From: an uncultured Eubacteriales bacterium
GTDB taxonomy: Bacteria > Bacillota > Clostridia > Christensenellales > UBA1242
DNA length: 64,000 nucleotides
Assembly: GCA_900551855.1 (NCBI GenBank)
Contig: URXM01000002.1
Coordinates: forward strand, 1-64,000
Direction of reading: 5' to 3'
The position numbers and the translations under genes are program-made. Positions 48,001 through 63,000 of the stretch are shown here, piece by piece (position 1 is the stretch's first letter; every line of letters begins with the position of its first letter). A model generated the notes under the pieces. The model was not told the DNA's origin and did no database searches. It worked only from the letters and a program-made list of their open reading frames with translations.

Positions 48001-51000
48001 CAATGTTGTATCTGGCATTGTGAATTTATTTTCAACAACTTCAACTTCTGTATAACCAGCTTGATTTACCCATTCATTGAATTTGTAACCAGCTTTTTCA
48101 GTAGCAATCAATGTAACTTCTGCTTGATACTTAACAGTGTAAACACCATCAGCACCACCAGAAACACCAACGCCTGTAGCTTCTACACTAGAAATGCCTT
48201 TGCTTGTAGCCAAAGTCAAAGTATAGTTTTGTCTTGTGTAGAATGCATAGATGCGTGTTGATCCATCACCATCAATGCTATCATCTTGATATTCATAAGC
48301 ACTATATTTAAAGCCTGTGTAATCATATTCTCTAATATAGTTAAATACCTTGTCAGCAACAAGAGCATCAGTATGAGGTTCAACAACCTTAACTATATAT
48401 GTTGTTCCATTATAGTTTACATATTGACCTTCTGAAAGTTCTGGATATTCTTTGTTTCCAGAAACGATAACTTTGTCAACATTTTCATCTGTCTTAGGGT
48501 TTAACTCTTCCATTAAGTAGTAAAGAGTATAAGCGATATCAGTTCTTCCGATCCAAGTTGCATAAACTGTGATTGCGTTGTCGTCTTCCAAATCAGCGAA
48601 GAAGTATTTATCACTTGTGATTTCTGTTTCAGCACGAATGTAAGAATTTTCAACAACTGTAACATCTACCAAAGTAGTTGTTGGTTGATTGTTGTCTGTG
48701 TTTCTTTCTACATAAACATAGTTTACGGCTTCTTGTCCTTCTCCGCGAGAGAAGATATATGTCTTTCCATCTGTTTGTTCTTGTTTTCTTACTATTGCTT
48801 CAACGCTTGCGATTTGTTCTTCAGTAATAGAAGCATTTATTTCAAATCCTAAATAAATGTTTGCATATTGTTGCATAGCAAGAGCACGATACATATTGCT
48901 TGTTGACCAACCGTCAAAGTAATATCCTGCAAGAGTTGGGGTTGGCCAGAAGTTATCTTCGCCAAATGTTTGATCATAATATACAGTCTTTGTATTCTTA
49001 TTGTCTGGCAAAGTAGGAACTATATCTTCAGGCATTGTTGTTGTAACATCAAAAGTTACTGTGTATGCTTTTGGTGAATAGTTTGCATGAATTGTCATAT
49101 TTGTTGCATAAGCCCAAATACCATTGTCAGTGATGATTGTTTCTGCTGTTGCATTGTTTTGCAATACACCACTGTTGTCAAACAACATTGTTCCGCCATT
49201 TGCAGTTGTAAAGAATCCAGTCAAGTTGTAGCCTGTCTTGTTGTATTTTGAAACATCTGCAATAAGTTTTTGACTTGTGTAGTCTGTTCCATAAACAACA
49301 CTCAAAGTTTCAACCGTGGCGCCATCTTTTTGAACAGTGATTTCAATTGTTTTAGCTTGCCATATTGCATACAAAGTTGTGTCGCCTACTGTGTTATAAA
49401 CAAATGTTTTGTTTTCTGCAGTATATGTAGGAGCTGTTGCGTTCTTGTTTGTATCCCAACCAAGGAAATCATATCCAGTGATAGAGAATCCATTGTCAGC
49501 AACCGTTACACTTTGTCCGTAAGTTGCTGGCGTTGAAGAAGTAGAACCTTCAACATTTCCATACAAAGCAGTTTGATTTGAAGAGATAGTGTTTGCATCA
49601 TAAACAATATTGTAAGTGTTTGCTTTCCATACTGCGTACAATGTCAAATCTTTATCCACTCTATACATCAACTTGCTTCCAACAGTGTATTCAGCTTCAG
49701 TTGCACCACTGTTTTCGCTCCAACCAAGGAATGTGTGTCCAGTCTTTGTCCAACCCATTCCATTTTCAGTTGTGTTTGCAAGGAATGTATATTCACTGTC
49801 ATAAGTTGCGCCATCAGTGTCAACTTTTGTTTGTGATTCGCCATTGTTTGAATTGTAAATTACATCATAAGTATTTGCTTGCCAAATAGCATACAACACA
49901 AGATTTGTTGTAGTTGTATGTGTATATGCTGAGCCTGCAACATAAACATCTCCAGTTCCGTTTGGTTGAGTGTTCCAGTTCAAGAAAGTATAACCTGTTC
50001 TTGTTGCAACATTTGCAGAAAGAATTGTTGTAGGTTCATCAAATATAACTTTTTGATTATATGTTTCATCACCATTTACAAGACCATTGTTTCCGTTGTA
50101 GATAACTTGATATCCAACAGCTTCAGAAACGGCATTGATTGTCAAGTTGCTTGCTGGCATTGTGAATGTGTTGTTTGAAACAGTTACGGCACTGCCTTCA
50201 ACAGCCCAACGAGCAAAGCTATAACCAACATCAATTGAAGTGTAAGAAAGTTCAACTTTTGCAGTAACTTTGATTGTGTAAACATTGTTTTCTTTCAAGC
50301 TTACTCCAACACCATTTGCTGCCACACCTTTAACATGTTCGTCAGCTGTCAAAGTGAGTTCATATGTGTCAAGTTTGTAGTAAACATAAAGTTCCAAACT
50401 TCCATCACCCGCAATGTTTCCGCTAAGTTTTGTTCCGTCAACACTTGCATCGTGAGTATAGTTTTCATAATCTTTAACCACAGCAGTAGCAAGAGTATCT
50501 GTTGTGCCAGTCAAGTTTTCTGTTTCAGCCAAATCAAATCCACCTGCAAGGTTTTCTTTATAATGGTAAACCTTGTATGGAGTGTTGTTGTTTGGTGTTG
50601 TAGAAACATTGATTGTCACTTCATTGTTTGGCATTGTAAATGTTGTAGGATTTGTAGAAGTTGCAGTGACACCAACAAGTTCAACTGTAGCATTTGTTGA
50701 GTATCCAACTTTTACAACTGTTGTGATTGTAAGAGTTTCTCCAAAGAACACTTCAACATCATCATTTGAAGAGAATGACAATCCGTCTTCTCTTGTTGAG
50801 AATGAAATGTCAACGCTTGTAATACCTGTTCCAATTTCAACTGAAACATTTTTTGAATTTCTTGTGTAAAGCAAGTAAATTTCCAAACTTCCATCTGCGA
50901 GAACAACCAAAGAGTTGTTTCCAGAATTTGTAAGCATTGTGTCAAGAGATGTAAATCCATCTATTGATTTAAATTCATAAGTTGCCACACTGTCTGTTTT

Positions 51001-54000
51001 TGCAGTCTTTGTTTCTGTTTCGATAACAACAAAGTTGTTTCTGTTGTCAACAGTAAAGTCTGTCAAATCATTCATAGCAGCATCAAATGATTGTCCATAA
51101 TATACAACTTTATAATTTACATCTGCTGCAGCCCAAACTGCATACAATGTTTTGCTTCCACCATTTGTTTCAACAAGTCCTGTTGGTTTATCTGTTGTCA
51201 AATAGTCAGGAGTTGTTGCTTTTGCATCATTTGCCCAACCAGCAAATGTATAACCTGTTCTTGTGTAAATTGAACTTAAATCAGCTTGTTGAGTGTATTT
51301 CAAAGTTTGAGTTTTGCTCTTTCCTTCAATAAGAACAGCATTTCCTTGATAATTTGCATCGTTTGCATCAAGTGTCAATGTGTAAGAATTTTCTGACCAA
51401 ACAGCAAACAATTCCATATCATCAGCTTTCAAATATGTAAATGTTGCTTGATCAACATAATCAGCACTTGTTGCACTGCTATTTTCGCTCCAACCAAGAA
51501 ATGTATATCCAGTTTTTGCATAAGCATTCTTTGTCAAAGTGATTTGTGTATTGTATTCAACAGGAAGAGCGGTCATTGTTCCACTTGTAGAGTTGTTTCC
51601 ATTGAATGTGATTTTATAAGAATTTGCGCCCCAAATTGCATACAAGTTGTAAACACCACTTTCAGCAAGTCTAGAAACTTCTTGTCCGTCAGTGTGTGCA
51701 ACAACAGTAGATTCGGCAGATGTTGCCCAACCTTTAAATGCATAGCCTTGTTTTGACCAGCCAAGTGCAGCGATTGTTGTCAATTTGATAGGTGTATCAT
51801 ATTTTGCTTGCAAATCTGATGTTTGAGAAGCACCAGTTCCGCCATTCAAATTAAATCTGATTATGTAATCATTTTCATTTGATGTCAAGTTTACGGTAAC
51901 AGCTTTTGCTGGCATTACAAACGCATTGTCAACAACGCTTACGTCTGCACTTTCATAACCCTTAAAGTTGAATCCACCATAAAGTTTGTAAGAGATAGTT
52001 ACAGAAGTTCCATAAACTACTTGATATACTCCGTTAGTTCCGCCAGTAACACCATCACCTGTTGCGGTAACACTTTCAAAACCTTCGTCTTTTGTTAATG
52101 TCAAAGTATAAGAATCAACATCCCAATTTGCTGTCAATCTGTCATTTCCAGCCCCAAAAGTATAGAGATTTGAAGCAGGAACAAACATACCAACACCATT
52201 GAATGTCCAACCAGTAAATGTGTGTCCTTCACGACTAACTTCCAAAACAGTGTAAGTTGTTTGATAGTATTGTCTTATTGTAGTAGAAGATTCAGCATAA
52301 GTTCCGCCATTGGTATCAATTGTCAAAGTGTATTGATTTCTGCTGAAGTAAACAACAATATTTGTTGTTCCGTCTGCAGAGATTGTAGTTACAGTTTCGT
52401 TTGTGATACCTGTTTTTGTAGAGTCATAACTAAATCCAGCATAATCATATTTCTTTCCATCAATTGTGATAGAAGTATTTGAAGTGATAAATGTAATTGT
52501 CGCATCACTTGTTCCGGTTCTATTGTCAGTTGTTGGAATAACAGCATCATAAGTTCCAGAAGTGTTTGCTTGATAGATTGTTACAGTATAAGGAGTATCA
52601 GTATTTGCGCCCCATTTAGCAAACAATTCAATTGTGTCATTGTCTTCTGTTGTCAAGTTGATAACTTGCATTTCGTCAGTATAAACAACTTCGCCTACAG
52701 CGCTTTCAGCCCAACCTAAGAATGAATAACCAGTTCTTGCAAACGCATTCTTTGTCAAGTTTTTAGCTACGCCATAAGTCATTTGCAAGTCATTCATGGT
52801 TCCACTTGTATGACCATTTCCGTTGAATGTAATGATATAGGTATGAGCAACCCAAGAAGCATAAAGAGTTGTTTCTTCTGCTCTTGCCCATTTTCCATCT
52901 TTAGTATAACCACTTACATAGTTAACCAAAGTTCCATCTGTTCCGATTACAACTTCTCCGCCATTAAGTTCTGTTGTCCAACCAGCAAATGTATAACCTG
53001 TCTTCTGTGGATTTGTGATTGTGAGTCTTGTTGTTGTTTCATAAACTGCTTCTACAGATGCAGTTCCGGCAACAGTTGATCCATTAGAGTCAAGATTGAT
53101 TGTATATGTGTTTGCAGTCCATTTTGCATAGAATGTCTTGTCTCCTGTGTTTCCAACAGAGATTTCTGTGACTGCATTTCCAGTCAATCCTTCTGATTCA
53201 TACCAACCAGCAAATGTGTATCCAAGTTTTGTCAAGTTTGCAACTACTGGAAGAGAAACTGATTGAGTAATCTTATAAGAAGTTACTGGATTAAATCCAA
53301 TTACCCATGCTCCACCATTGAGAACATAGTTGATTGTGTAATCTATTGCTGTAAATTTAGCATAAAGATTTGTATGTCCATGTGAAATTGCATATTGCAA
53401 ATTAGCGCTTGTAGAAACAGCATCTCCTGTGCAAGCAGAATTTGTAAACCAACCATCAAATCTATATCCATTGTTTGCAGTTGCAAAAATGTTAGGAGCG
53501 AAACTAAGATCGGATGTTGGCCAAGAAGTGCTTACTGTTGCACCTGTTGGAGTACCTTCGCCTCCACCAATATTTACAACACCACCAGTTGCATCAGCAA
53601 CTTTTCCATCAGTGACAGCAGTTGCTGTAAATGTGACAGTATAGCAAGCACGGATTTCAATTGTAGTTCTATTTTCTGTATCAGTTTCAGAAATTGCATA
53701 CATTCCATCAGCAAGGGTCAAAGAATCCCAAGTAGATCCCAATACCCATTTACTGAATGAGAACATAGCGTTTTCTCCGTTCATCTTTGGAGAGTATGAA
53801 AGAGTAATAACATCTCCTGTTTTATAAGATGCTCTATAATCTCCAGAACCAGCACCCATTACAGTACCTTCACTGTCTGTTCCAGAAATGTTTGCAATAT
53901 GAACTTCAACAGTTTTTGCAGTCCAATATGCAAATAATGTGTGATTTTCTTCTCTAGTTACTTTTGTAGTTTCTTCAACTTTTGTTTTTCCAGAAACATC

Positions 54001-57000
54001 AGCATTGTTTGCCAATTTTTCTGTGTACCAACCGCCAAATGTATAACCAGTCTTTGTAGGTTCTGGCAATGTTCCATAAACATCGTCAAAAGTTACCACT
54101 TTGCTTGCAGTTCCAACAGAACCACCATTAACATCAAATGTAACTGTAGGAGTTTTTGCAACACCTGTTCCAGAAATAACAATGTTTCCAACAACTTTGT
54201 CAGCAAAGATTGTGATTGTTGCATTTTGTTTATCAGAATCAATTACATAAGTATAATCGGTATTTACCGCCTTATCTTGTCCATTTACTTTAACTGTGAT
54301 AGTGTTTGGCAAATCATATCCATAAACTCTATGGAGATATGCACTGTAAGCAACACCACTTGTTGCAGATTCTGCACCGGTATGGTTAATGTTTGTCAAA
54401 TTGAATGTCACGGTATTGATACCAGCGACACCAGTGATGATAACTTCAACATTTTCGTTGATATAACCACGATTTATAGTAAGAGTAGCAGTTTTGTTTT
54501 CGTTTGTTCTTGAATATGTATATCCAGAATCAATTACAGAGCTTCCAACCTTTACAATAATGCTTGAAGGCAATGTATAACCAGCGTTTGCTGTAAATGT
54601 TGCAGTAATGTTTGCACTGTGAGTTGCCAATTGTTTTGTTGAACTGTCATCAACAGAAACATTTTGAGTTGTGTATGTCACTGTAAGAGTGTTTGCAGTC
54701 CACTTTGCATATAATGTGTGATTGTTGAAATCTTCAACTCTTGTATCAGCAGTAATTAGATTTGTGCAAGCAGCTTCTTTATACCAGCCTGCAAATGTAT
54801 AACCAGTTCTTGTAGCTTCTGCCAATTCTCCATAATTACTGTTAAATGTGACAACTTTAGAACTTGGATTTACTGAAACATTGTCTTTTTCATAAGAAGT
54901 TGTAATATTGTCATCAAATGTAACAACAATGTTGTTTTTAGCAATCCATTGAGCGTGTAATGTTGTGTCAGATGTCAAAGTCCAGTTGCCGTTTGCATCA
55001 GTAAAGCCGTTTGCATTTGCAAGTAAAACTCCAGCGTTTGAAACGACTTGAACTCCTCCAGTTGTCTCTGACCACCAACCATTGAATGTGTAGCCATCAC
55101 GACTTGCCATAGGTTTAACAATTTCGCCTGAAACAGCATTAGGGAATGTTTCAGCAGTTCTTGCAGTATAGAATGATGTATCTGCATAAGCAATATAAAC
55201 CAAACCATTAGAAGGTGTTATAGAAACATTCGTTGTCCCGTCGCCTTTGTTTCCATCAAGTGTAATCTTATAAGCATTAGCTTTCCAAATAGCAGTCAAT
55301 GTCACTTTTCCATACATTCCACCAAGAGCTTTTCCAATTGGATATTCTGTGTTCAAAGTCCAATTTCCTTCAACTTCTGTAGCTCTCCAATTTATGAATG
55401 TATAACCAACTTTTGTTATGCTTGGGAGTGCTCCAGTGCTTTCAATTGAATAAGAGAGGATAGCAGAACTGTCTAATGTTCCACCTTCAGTCACATAAGT
55501 GATTTCATAATAAATTTCTTCCCAATGAGCGTAAAGAACTTTTCCATCGAGACTTGATTGTGTCCAGTTGTTTTCAAGAACACCATTGCTGTTGATAATC
55601 ATATTTCCAGCAGTAGCTTCATCAAACCAACCAAGGAAGTTGTAACCATTTCTTTGTGCTTTTGGAGTAATTACCTCTCCTTCTGCAACATAAGGATATG
55701 ATTCACCAGTTCTTCCAGCATAAATGTTTTTGCTGTCATAAGTGATATAAACTGTTCCGTTTGTACCAACATAACTTGGTATAGATTTTGTAGTTTCAGC
55801 ATAATTGAGATTTAATGTGACTTCAACAGTATTAGCATTCCAATTTGCAGTCAAAACACTATTTCCTGCACCAAATGTAAATGTTTGTCCACTGAGAGAA
55901 CCAAATCCGCCTGTAAGAGTCCAATTAGTGAATGTGTATCCTGTTCTAACTGGGTTTTCTACAGTGTAAGTTTTTTCAAAATATTCAGTAACTGTTGTGT
56001 CAGTTGATTGACCATTATATGTACCGCCATTAGGCTTAATAGTCAATGTGTATTGATTTCTTGAATAGTAAAGTTTGAATACAGTTGTTCCAACAACTTT
56101 TCCGTCAGAATATGTTGCTGTCAAAACTTTCTTCATGTCAGCTTCTGTAGTTTTGTTGCTGTCAAAAGAGAAACCAGCCTTTGTGTAAACTGTAGAGCTT
56201 ATTGTGATTTCTGTATCAACAAGTCCAACCAAACCGTCAGTGATTACTGATGATGGGTTGTTGTCATCTGGATATTGTCCATTTACATCCATCAAATAAA
56301 CATTGATCTTGTAAGATACTTGTCCTGCAGTTGCAGAAACAGTAAGACTTACATTAGAACTTGGCATATTAAATGAATTTGAAGAAAGTGCCAAGTCTTC
56401 TGGAGAAACAACTGCGAAAGCAGGATTGATATAACCAGCAACCAATCCAGCAGAAACGGTAACAATTTCTCCATAATAAATTCCACTAAATGTAGTTGTC
56501 TTTGAAGCAGTGTTTCCTGTCAAAGTTCTTGTTTTGCTTGTTTGTCCGTCTCTTGCAGTTGCAGAAACAGATTCGATTCCTGTCTGCATTTCAATTGACA
56601 TTGAATAAGCATTTCTTGTGTAAAGCAAGTAAATTTTCAAAGAACCATCAGCTTGGATAACAAATGTGTTGTTTGCATTTGTCACAACAGTTGAAGACTT
56701 AGTAAATCCAGCTATTGTCTTATAATAAGAATTGATTGTGTCAATAGAGATTGTAGAACCACTTGCTCCTTGTTTTGTTTCAGCACTGCCATTCAAAGAA
56801 TAGTTAGACATATCAGAAACAGTAAATTCTGTTCTGTTGTTTATAGCAGCATCAATTGTTTGAACATAATGGTAAACCGTATAATCAACAGCACCTGGTG
56901 TCCATATTGCATAAAGAGTGATGTTTCCTCCTTGAGTTGCAACAAGCCCGATGTTGTTTGAATCAGAAATAGTTGTTCCTGTTCCGTCTGCCTTTGTGTT

Positions 57001-60000
57001 CCAAGAAGCGAAAGCATAACCTGTTCTGTCATATCTAGATGATATATCAACTTTTTCGTTGTAGTAATATTCAACAACTTTGTTCATACCATCTTTCAAT
57101 TTTGCAGTACCTTGATATTGTCCATCGTTTCCATCATAAGTTACTGTATAAGAGTTTGCTTGTCTTATTGCATAAAGATTAAGATTTCCGTTTATTGTAT
57201 ATGTTATTTCTCCAGGATTGTAGATTGTTCCACCTGTAGAACTGTTTGCCCAATATTGGAAAGTCCAACCTTCAACTTCAAAGTTAAATTGAGAGTTATT
57301 AACATTCAAAACAGTATATTTTTGATCAAATGTCGCTTTTGTACTGTCAGCAGCACTTGTTGTTGTGTCTCCAAAGTTTTTGAAGTATGTCACAGTAAAT
57401 TGTTTTGGTGTCCAATGTGCATACAATGTAATTTTGTATGTTCCAGTAGCTTCATCGTAAGAAACTCCCGCTCCAACTGTAGAATCATTTGTTATTTGAG
57501 TTCCACTTGATTGAGCTGTCCACCAACCACTGAAATTATATCCATCTCTTGAAGCATTAACAAGACCAATCTTTGTCGTTGCAGAATTTGCCTTGTCATA
57601 GATAGCTTCAGAATATTTAGCATCATATTTTACATAAAGAGTAGTGTGAGCAACTGTAGGAGTTGTGCTTCCAGAACCTTTGTTTACATTCAAGATTACT
57701 TCAACATAGTTTGCTTCCCAAATTGCATAAATATCTATATTTCCAGAATTTGCAAGATTCAAAACAGAAGTATTTGTTGAAGTATAAACCCCTTCTCTTC
57801 CACTTATTGTTCCGTTTACAAGTCCAGTAACAGCTGACCCATCTTCTTTGAACCAACCTTTAAATGTATAACCTGCTCTAGAAAGTCCAGCAGTAAATGT
57901 TCCAGATTTATCAAATGTAGCTGTCAATTTTGAGTTTGCTGTTGCAACTGAAATGTTGCTTCCAGCTGTCAAACTTGTTATGCTTCCACCATTTCCATTT
58001 AATGTGATAGTGTAAGTATTTGCAGTCCATTGTGCATACAATGTTGTTGGTGTTGCAGTTGTCCAGTTAGACAACAAACTTCCACTTGCATCGATAACTT
58101 TAGTTCCGTTTGATGCAGCAGTATACCAACCATTGAAAGAATAACCATTTCTGCTTGCAACTGGCTTAATTGTTGTTGAAGAAGAACTGCTTTCATAAAT
58201 GTCTTTGCTATCATATTTAATATAAACTTTGCTGTTTGTCAAACTTGGAGTGATTGTAGCAGTTGTAGAACCATTTCCGCTTGTAGAATCGTTTACATTC
58301 AAAGTCACTTCAATTTTGTTTGCAGTCCAGTTTGCAATATAGTTTCTATTACCCAAACTTTGAGTAGGAATTGATGAAGCCTTTGAGCTTGCTGTAATCA
58401 CACAATTCTTTTCATCAGCACTCGCTCCTTCAAAGAACATAATGTATGCTACGCAATCTTCTGTAGCTGTATAAGCAGAAGCACTGCTCAAGGCTCCTTT
58501 ATAGTTTCCGGAAAAATCAAAGATTCTCCATCTTACATTTGCATTTCCGCCAGTAATTGTATATGTGACACCAGCTCTCAAGCTGATAGCTTCAGAATAA
58601 ATTGAGTTTGGATATCCACTATCTGGTCCAAAAGCGCCAGTTTTCAAATTGATAAATCCATTATACCAATTCTTGATTGTAAATGTTTCAGTCCATCCAC
58701 TGAATGAATAACCTGTTCTGTTTACATCTGTAGCCGCAGGTAAAGTAACTGCACCTGAAGTATAAGTGTAGCTTGTTGGTGCGGTATAACCTTGAGTCCA
58801 TGCACCATTATTTAAGTTGTAAGAAATACTATAAGTTTGTGCGGTCCATACGCCTGTCAATGTGACATTGCCGTATTTCCCGTTTGAAACTGCTGATCCT
58901 TGTTTAAGAACAGAAGTTCCCCAGTTTCCTTGACCATTAGGAGTCCAACCTGTAAGAACATAACCAATTCTTATTACATCGTTTACTCCCTTCAAATTAA
59001 AGTCACTGTGAATATTATATTGTTGAGTAGCAGTTGAACCATTGATCCAAGTCCCATCTTCTCCATTAGCAAAAGTATATGTGATTGTATATGTCGAATA
59101 ATTGTAGTCAAGCTCAATAATCAATGTTCCATCACCGCGAACGGTAAATTCTTGAACATTGCTTCCAGCAGCTGTAGTACTTCCGCCTACATAATATCTG
59201 TTGGCTGCATATTGATAACCATTGATTTCTCCAACAGCAGCTAAAACTTGTTCTATTGTCAACTTAGAATCAGTCTGAGCTTTTCCTTGAACTTTTAAAG
59301 TTGGATCTGAATATGTTCCATCTTTATTTTGAGTTTTGTATTGAATTTTGTAAGAAACTTCAGCTGCATTTGAATGTGAAGCAACATAGTAAACTGTTGA
59401 AGTTGGCAAATATTGTATTCCACTTCCAAACAATGATTCATCAAATGTAAATGTATGAGTAGCAACAGAACCTGAAACACTTCCAACTTGTGCAGTAGGA
59501 TTTGCACTTGTTCCTGCGGTCCAATTTTGAATTGTATAACCTGTTTTTGCTGTTGCATTTAATGTGACAGATTGACCATAAGTGATTTGTGTAGTTCCGC
59601 TAACAAGTATCTGTCCGCTCTTACCTGAAATAGAGATGTTGTCAACACCTGTTCCAACAGTGTAATTCAAAGTATAAGTATTGGCAGTCCATTGTGCATA
59701 CAATGTGACTCTTGTATTAGGATTTTTCCAAATACCACCAGTTGCCAACCAATTTTCTACAGTGCTGTTTGAAACAACAGTACCATCAGCATTGAAAATC
59801 TTATCTCCATTTGTTGCAGCAGTATAGAATCCCTTAAATGTATAACCAACTCTCCAAGCAACAGCATCAGTAATTTCGCTTGGTTGTGTTGAAAGAGGTT
59901 CAATCTTACTTACAACTTTATCAAAGATTGCAGTATGTGAATTAGGTCCTTGTCCACCCTTCAAAACAAGGTTAATAGTAATGTTAGAAGTTATTGGTGT

Positions 60001-63000
60001 CAAAACTGCTGTCAATTCAACATTACCAAAATAATCACCAGTTATAGGTCCACCATTAAAGACGTTACCTGATTGAGAGTTTTCCCAAGCAGATGAAGCT
60101 CCAGTAGTGTTTGTAGCTCTCCAACCAATAGTATAACCTTTCAATACAATTTGTGCAGATACACTTTCATGATCAACATTGTCATAAAGGTAGATTGTGT
60201 CACCATAATAATATGTTTGAGTTGAAGAAACTCCTTTTGCAAAAACAGCATCTCCAGTCAAAATATATTTAATTGTGTATTGTGTCTTTTCCCATTGAGC
60301 ATAAATAGTTGTCTTATTGCTAATTGTCCAATTGTTGTTTAATGCTCCGTTCTCATTGATGTATTGAGTTCCACCATTTGCACTAGAATACCAACCTTTA
60401 AATGTATAACCAGTCTTTCTAGCCAAAGGAACTGTTGTGACATTTCCGGTTGATGCATTATAAATGCTCTTAGAATCATATTGAACCCAAATAGTATTAT
60501 TTGAAATTGCACCGTAATCTGAAGGAGAATAAATTGTTGCTCCATCAGCAGATAACACAACTTCAACCCTATCTGCAGTCCATTGTGCGTACAATGGTAT
60601 ATCACTTGCTGTCTTATATTGATACTCTTTACCAGCTACTGTATAAGATCCACTAAGAGCAGTTTTACTTGTACTCCATCCAGCAAAAGTATATCCCGTT
60701 CTTGTAAAGGTGTCACTAGCATAAGTTGTAAACATTTGGTCGTATACAACATTTTGTACGACAGTTGTTTCTGTGCCAAAGTTTGAGTGGTATGTAATTG
60801 TATAAGGGTTTGCATTCCAAATAGCATTTAAAACTGTGTCACCAACTGTTGTATAAGTATATCCTTTAGAAGCTTCTTGATAGTTTCCTGCAACAGCATC
60901 TGTGCTTGTACTCCATTTATAAAACATATAACCTGTTCTAGAATACAAACTGTTTGACTCTGTTGTAAATGTGTCGTTAAATGTAACAGTCACAGTCTTA
61001 TCATTGCCAGATCCACCGTTAGCTCTATAAGTAATATTATAAGTATTGGTTTTCCATACAGCATACAATGTGGCATCGTTTGCTATGTCCCAATTTTTCA
61101 TAATTGTAAATTGAGAATTTTCATATTTAATATAATCTGCCAAACTTGTCGTGTTTGAAACAGCATCTGGAACTTGTTCTCCAGCATATCCCAAGAAGGT
61201 ATATCCACCTCTTGTAGGCACCAAGAAAGTATAGGCAGTCGTTCCTGTACTGTCTGTGTAATATTCCTTAGTTCCGTAAACTACCCATGCAGTTTTGTTT
61301 GAACCATCTGCAAACGAACCGTTGTGTCCATTGAATGTTACTTGATATCTGTTGATTGTCCATTGAGCTTCCAAAGTTACATTTCCATACATTCCTTTCA
61401 AAGATGTATTGTTATAAATCTTATCTTTTACCCAATTTCCTTCAACTTTTGTTGCTTTCCATCCAGCAAATGTATAACCAGTTTTACTTACAACTGTAGG
61501 CAAAGTTTTTGAAACTGTAACATCATAAGAATATACTGCGCCAGAATCAATTGTTCCGCCCATTGTATTGTATGTAATTGTATAAGATAACAATTTCCAT
61601 ACAGCATAGAATGTCTTGTCAGCCAAATTACCAGTAAATGTATCATTTGGTTTTACCAAATTATCACCATTTGAATTTAAAGTTGTAGCCCAGCCCATAA
61701 ATTCATAACCTGGCAATACAACTTGTTGTTTTCCAGTTGCTGTAGCTTTTCCATCTTCTCCTACAAAAGGAAGAAGGTAAGGAGCATCATATTTTACCCC
61801 TCTTTCTACTTGGAAATAACCACCTGAAGAACTTGCACCTGAAGGATACTTCCATCCATTATTCATACTTGTTTGATCAAGAATTATCTTACCAGACTCT
61901 GCATTGTCTCCTGTCGCCAAAACAATAGTCCAGTTTGTAGCTACAAATCTTGCATAAAGAGTAATATCTCCATCGTGTTGCCATACACCACTTCCTCCAG
62001 TGTATCCGCTTACACCCGCAATGAAAGCACCATTAACGTCAATAACTCTAACTCCGCCTTCGCTCTGAGTAGTCCACCAACCATCAAATGTATAACCAGT
62101 CTTGCTTGACGTTGGGCTGGTTGGGTTTGAATCCTTTTTGATTACATTGCTATCATATGTAGCCGTAACAGGTGTGTTTACAGAAGTTTGTCCGTCTGAT
62201 ACCAATTCAATAGAATAAGTTTTTGCAGACCAAATAGCGTACAAAGTTGCACTGCCATCTATTTTGTAAACATAATTTGTGTTAGCAGTCAAGTTGCCAG
62301 AACCAGTAAAGTTTGATCCAGCAGGGAGCCCTACAAAAGATTGATTTTTTGAATCGGTACTCCAACCTACAAAATTATATCCAGTTCTTGTAAATGTATT
62401 ACTTGGTTTTGCAGTAAATGTATCATTGTATTTTATTGATTCGTTAACTACAGAATTTGTTCCATAATTTGAATTGTATGTTATTGTATGACCATTTGCT
62501 GTCCATTTTGCATAGATTGTTGTATCTGCAGTGAATTGAGTATTTGGAGCTATTATTTCTCCAAGATTGTTTATTATTTGAGTTCCAGTTCCTGTTTTTC
62601 CAACATAATAACCACCAAATTCATATCCAGTATATTGTGGAACTTCTATTTTGTTTATAGTTTCGTTATTAGAAGAACTAGACAACCATCCTGTGTTATA
62701 TTTCAACCAAATAGCACTAGTTCCTGCAGAGTTTACACTTGAACCTGTAGAAGAACTTGATGAAGCATAATATTTGCTATCCAAAGTGATTTTATATGTG
62801 TTGGCTGTCCAAATTGCATATAATGTTATAGATCCACTGTCAGTCAAATTTCTTACATATTGTTTATCCAAATACAATACACTTCCAGAACTTGAGGTTG
62901 ACCATCCATTAAAAGTGTATCCTGTTCTTGTAAATTTGTTTTCACTCAATGCTTGAGCTTGACCATAAGTAAATGTTTGTTGAGACATTGAACCTGCGCC

